NCBI GenBank assembly: GCA_963720675.1
Contig: CAVRGH010000004.1
Coordinates: forward strand, 1-64,000
Origin: JALHSW01 sp963720675
GTDB lineage: Bacteria > Actinomycetota > Acidimicrobiia > IMCC26256 > PALSA-555
Length of the DNA: 64,000 nucleotides
Reading direction: 5' to 3'
Part shown: in pieces, positions 62,629 to 64,000 of the stretch
Position numbering within the stretch: position 1 is the first letter of the stretch
Layout of the letters: every line of letters starts with the position of its first letter
Translations under genes and position numbers: made by a program
Notes under the pieces: generated by a model
Database searches by the model: none
What the model saw: only the letters and a program-made list of their open reading frames with translations
Told to the model about the DNA's origin: nothing

Positions 62629-64000
62629 TCAGCTCGGGTCACCGTCCAGCGGGTCGAGGGCCTCGACCAGGACCCGGGCCACCTCCGCCACCTCGGGCTC
62701 GCGGACCATCGTCACGTGGTGGGCGGGGACGGGCACGACGGTCAGGTCGGAGGTGACGAACGGCCCCCAGCCCAGGTCCGGCTCCCGGCGAAGGCGCAGG
62801 GGCTCGTCGTCCGACTCGGCGCGCAGCACCAGGACCGGCCCCGGCCCGGGTCGGGGTTCGTAGCCGAGGGCGAGCCCCGCGTTGATGTGGGCGAAGGCCT
62901 CGCGCCGGCGGGAGTCGCTCAGGCCCCGGAAGCGCCCGAGGACGGCGGCCGACCGGCGCCGGACCGACACGTAGGCGAGTCGGACCCCGCGGCGGGAGCG
63001 CGGGCCGATTCCGTCGCCGGGGAACAGCTCGCGGAACTTGGGCACGACGTCGTCGAGGCGGTGGGCGTTCGGATCGGGCAGGTCCGTGTCGAGCAGCACG
63101 ACGAGTGGGACGACGTCGCCGTCGGCGCGCAGCTGCTCCGCCATCTCGAGCGCGACCAAGCCACCGAAGGAGTGACCTGCGAGCACGTACGGACCACGGG
63201 GGTGGATCCGTCGGAGATCCTCGAGGTGGCCGCGCGCCCGGGCTTCGACCGTTCGGTCGAACGCCTCGTGGTTCTCGATGCCGCGCGCGTGCACGCCGTA
63301 GACGGTGCGCGCGTCGAGTCGCCTCGCGAGCGGCCGGAGGAAGAGCGCATGGGCGCCGCCGCCAGCCACGCACACGAAGGGGATCCGGTCGGGGTCCCCG
63401 GTGACGAGTGGCACGACGGTCGTCGCGACCCCCGGCCCTTCGTCGAGCGCGCGGGCGAGCTTGCGTGGGGTCGCCGCCGCGAGCAGCTGGGACGGCGCGA
63501 GCCGGAGGTCGGTGAGCGTCTCGAGCGAGAGCAGCAGCTCGACCGCGTCGAGTGAGTCGCCGCCGAGCTCGAAGAAGTCATCCGTCGCGCCGACGTCGTC
63601 GAGGTCGAGGATCTCCTCGAAGCGCGCCACCAGCGCGATCTCGAGCGGGCCGTTCGGCTTGACGGGGGCCTCGCGAGGAACGACACGCAACGCGTCGTCG
63701 CGCAGCGCCGCCCGGTCGACCTTCCCCCGTACGGTGTGCGGCAGCTCGTACATGATCACGAATCGACTCGGCACGGCGAACGCCGGCAGGACTCGACCCA
63801 GCTCGCGGCGCAGCGCGCCGATGGTGGGCTGGTCGATCGGGACGAGCTCGACGTGCGCGACGAGGCGGACGGTGCCGTCCGGCAGGGTCACCGGCGTGAT
63901 CGCCGCGTCGACGACGCCGTCGAGCCCGGCCAGTGCGTGCTCCACCTCGACCGTGTCGACGCCATTGCCTCGGACCTTCACCCGTCCGTCGAGGCGGCCG
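62629..64000 (-). CDS. NRPS-like protein, C-terminal part (adenylation end, carrier, thioesterase)
   Basis: The 5' part lies beyond the window. The visible ~456 residues start GRLDGRVKVRGNGVDTVEVEHAL, the end of an AMP-binding domain (motif A8, with RGN-x-VD in place of RGxRIE). The sub-domain end is TVRGKVDRAAL with the A10 Lys. A carrier domain follows with DDFFELGGDSLDAVELL (phosphopantetheine Ser in LGGDS). The thioesterase has YVLAGHSFGGLVALEMAEQL (GxSxG), DTDLPDPN and a C-terminal VPVPAHHVTMV with the catalytic His. It probably forms an acyl/aminoacyl product released by hydrolysis; the substrate cannot be read here. Confidence 0.9.
   Translation of the reverse strand, partial: GRLDGRVKVRGNGVDTVEVEHALAGLDGVVDAAITPVTLPDGTVRLVAHVELVPIDQPTIGALRRELGRVLPAFAVPSRFVIMYELPHTVRGKVDRAALRDDALRVVPREAPVKPNGPLEIALVARFEEILDLDDVGATDDFFELGGDSLDAVELLLSLETLTDLRLAPSQLLAAATPRKLARALDEGPGVATTVVPLVTGDPDRIPFVCVAGGGAHALFLRPLARRLDARTVYGVHARGIENHEAFDRTVEARARGHLEDLRRIHPRGPYVLAGHSFGGLVALEMAEQLRADGDVVPLVVLLDTDLPDPNAHRLDDVVPKFRELFPGDGIGPRSRRGVRLAYVSVRRRSAAVLGRFRGLSDSRRREAFAHINAGLALGYEPRPGPGPVLVLRAESDDEPLRLRREPDLGWGPFVTSDLTVVPVPAHHVTMVREPEVAEVARVLVEALDPLDGDPS

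Overview
The window is one 64 kb piece of high-GC bacterial chromosome whose gene content points to Actinomycetota. It has an ino1-padR-DUF5318 block arranged as in mycobacteria, NucS instead of MutS/MutL, HspR-type heat-shock control, BldC next to purM, an Rpf-like transglycosylase, and DUF2510 and DUF5318 proteins. I infer a deep-branching actinobacterium such as an Acidimicrobiia-like lineage. That placement is inference, because no rRNA is present. I see no prophage, insertion sequence or CRISPR array.

Layout. 0-3 kb: minus-strand secreted proteins (one cut by the window edge, one glycine-rich, one beta-helix), then a peroxiredoxin-like gene with an in-frame TGA at its active site. 3-7 kb: ino1, padR, DUF5318, panB and a DUF192 protein. 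7.1-10.8 kb: rpsF-ssb-rpsR-rplI, a TCCACA-rich spacer and dnaB. 10.9-16.5 kb: a tight plus-strand thiol/sulfur cluster (UGSC-family protein, unnamed partner, NifU-like protein, MarR-rhodanese fusion, SQR-like flavoprotein, DsrC/TusE, DsrE, then tag). 16.5-30 kb: an accessory zone with an Rpf-like protein, D-aminoacylase, nucS, small membrane proteins, a second in-frame-TGA gene of the glycine/proline reductase B family coupled to a sulfatase, a decayed beta-helix gene, tRNA-Gly, and an MFS/TetR pair. 30-35 kb: dcd, an SCO6745-like gene, and a DUF4239 / HdrD-like / cyclic-nucleotide-domain group. 35-43 kb: dnaK-grpE-dnaJ-hspR and clpB, each preceded by a HAIR-like inverted repeat. 43-44.6 kb: an ABC exporter. 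44.7-57.2 kb: purA-purD-purB-purC-purS-purQ-purL-purF-purM-bldC, interrupted by three small antisense genes. 57.2-59.4 kb: tRNAs Phe, Asp, Glu and Lys, a methyltransferase and a lipoprotein. 59.4-62.5 kb: an lrp-aminotransferase-ald operon. 62.6 kb to the end: the 3' end of an NRPS-like gene.

Main result. Two unrelated redox genes (2497-3056 and 21257-22401) carry TGA exactly where their families have a catalytic Cys or Sec. Each TGA is followed at the right distance by a hairpin resembling a bacterial SECIS, and the reading frame continues into conserved sequence. Together with the Cys form of the UGSC family and the sulfur-relay cluster, this suggests a selenocysteine-using organism with a thiol/sulfur redox programme. 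Neither selA, selB, selC nor selD lies in the window.

Caution. About seventeen genes, including the presumably essential purA, are broken by one or more small indels. Those I could trace are 1-base length errors in or next to homopolymer runs, so I read most of them as sequencing or assembly errors rather than gene death. Coordinates for such genes span the whole inferred gene.
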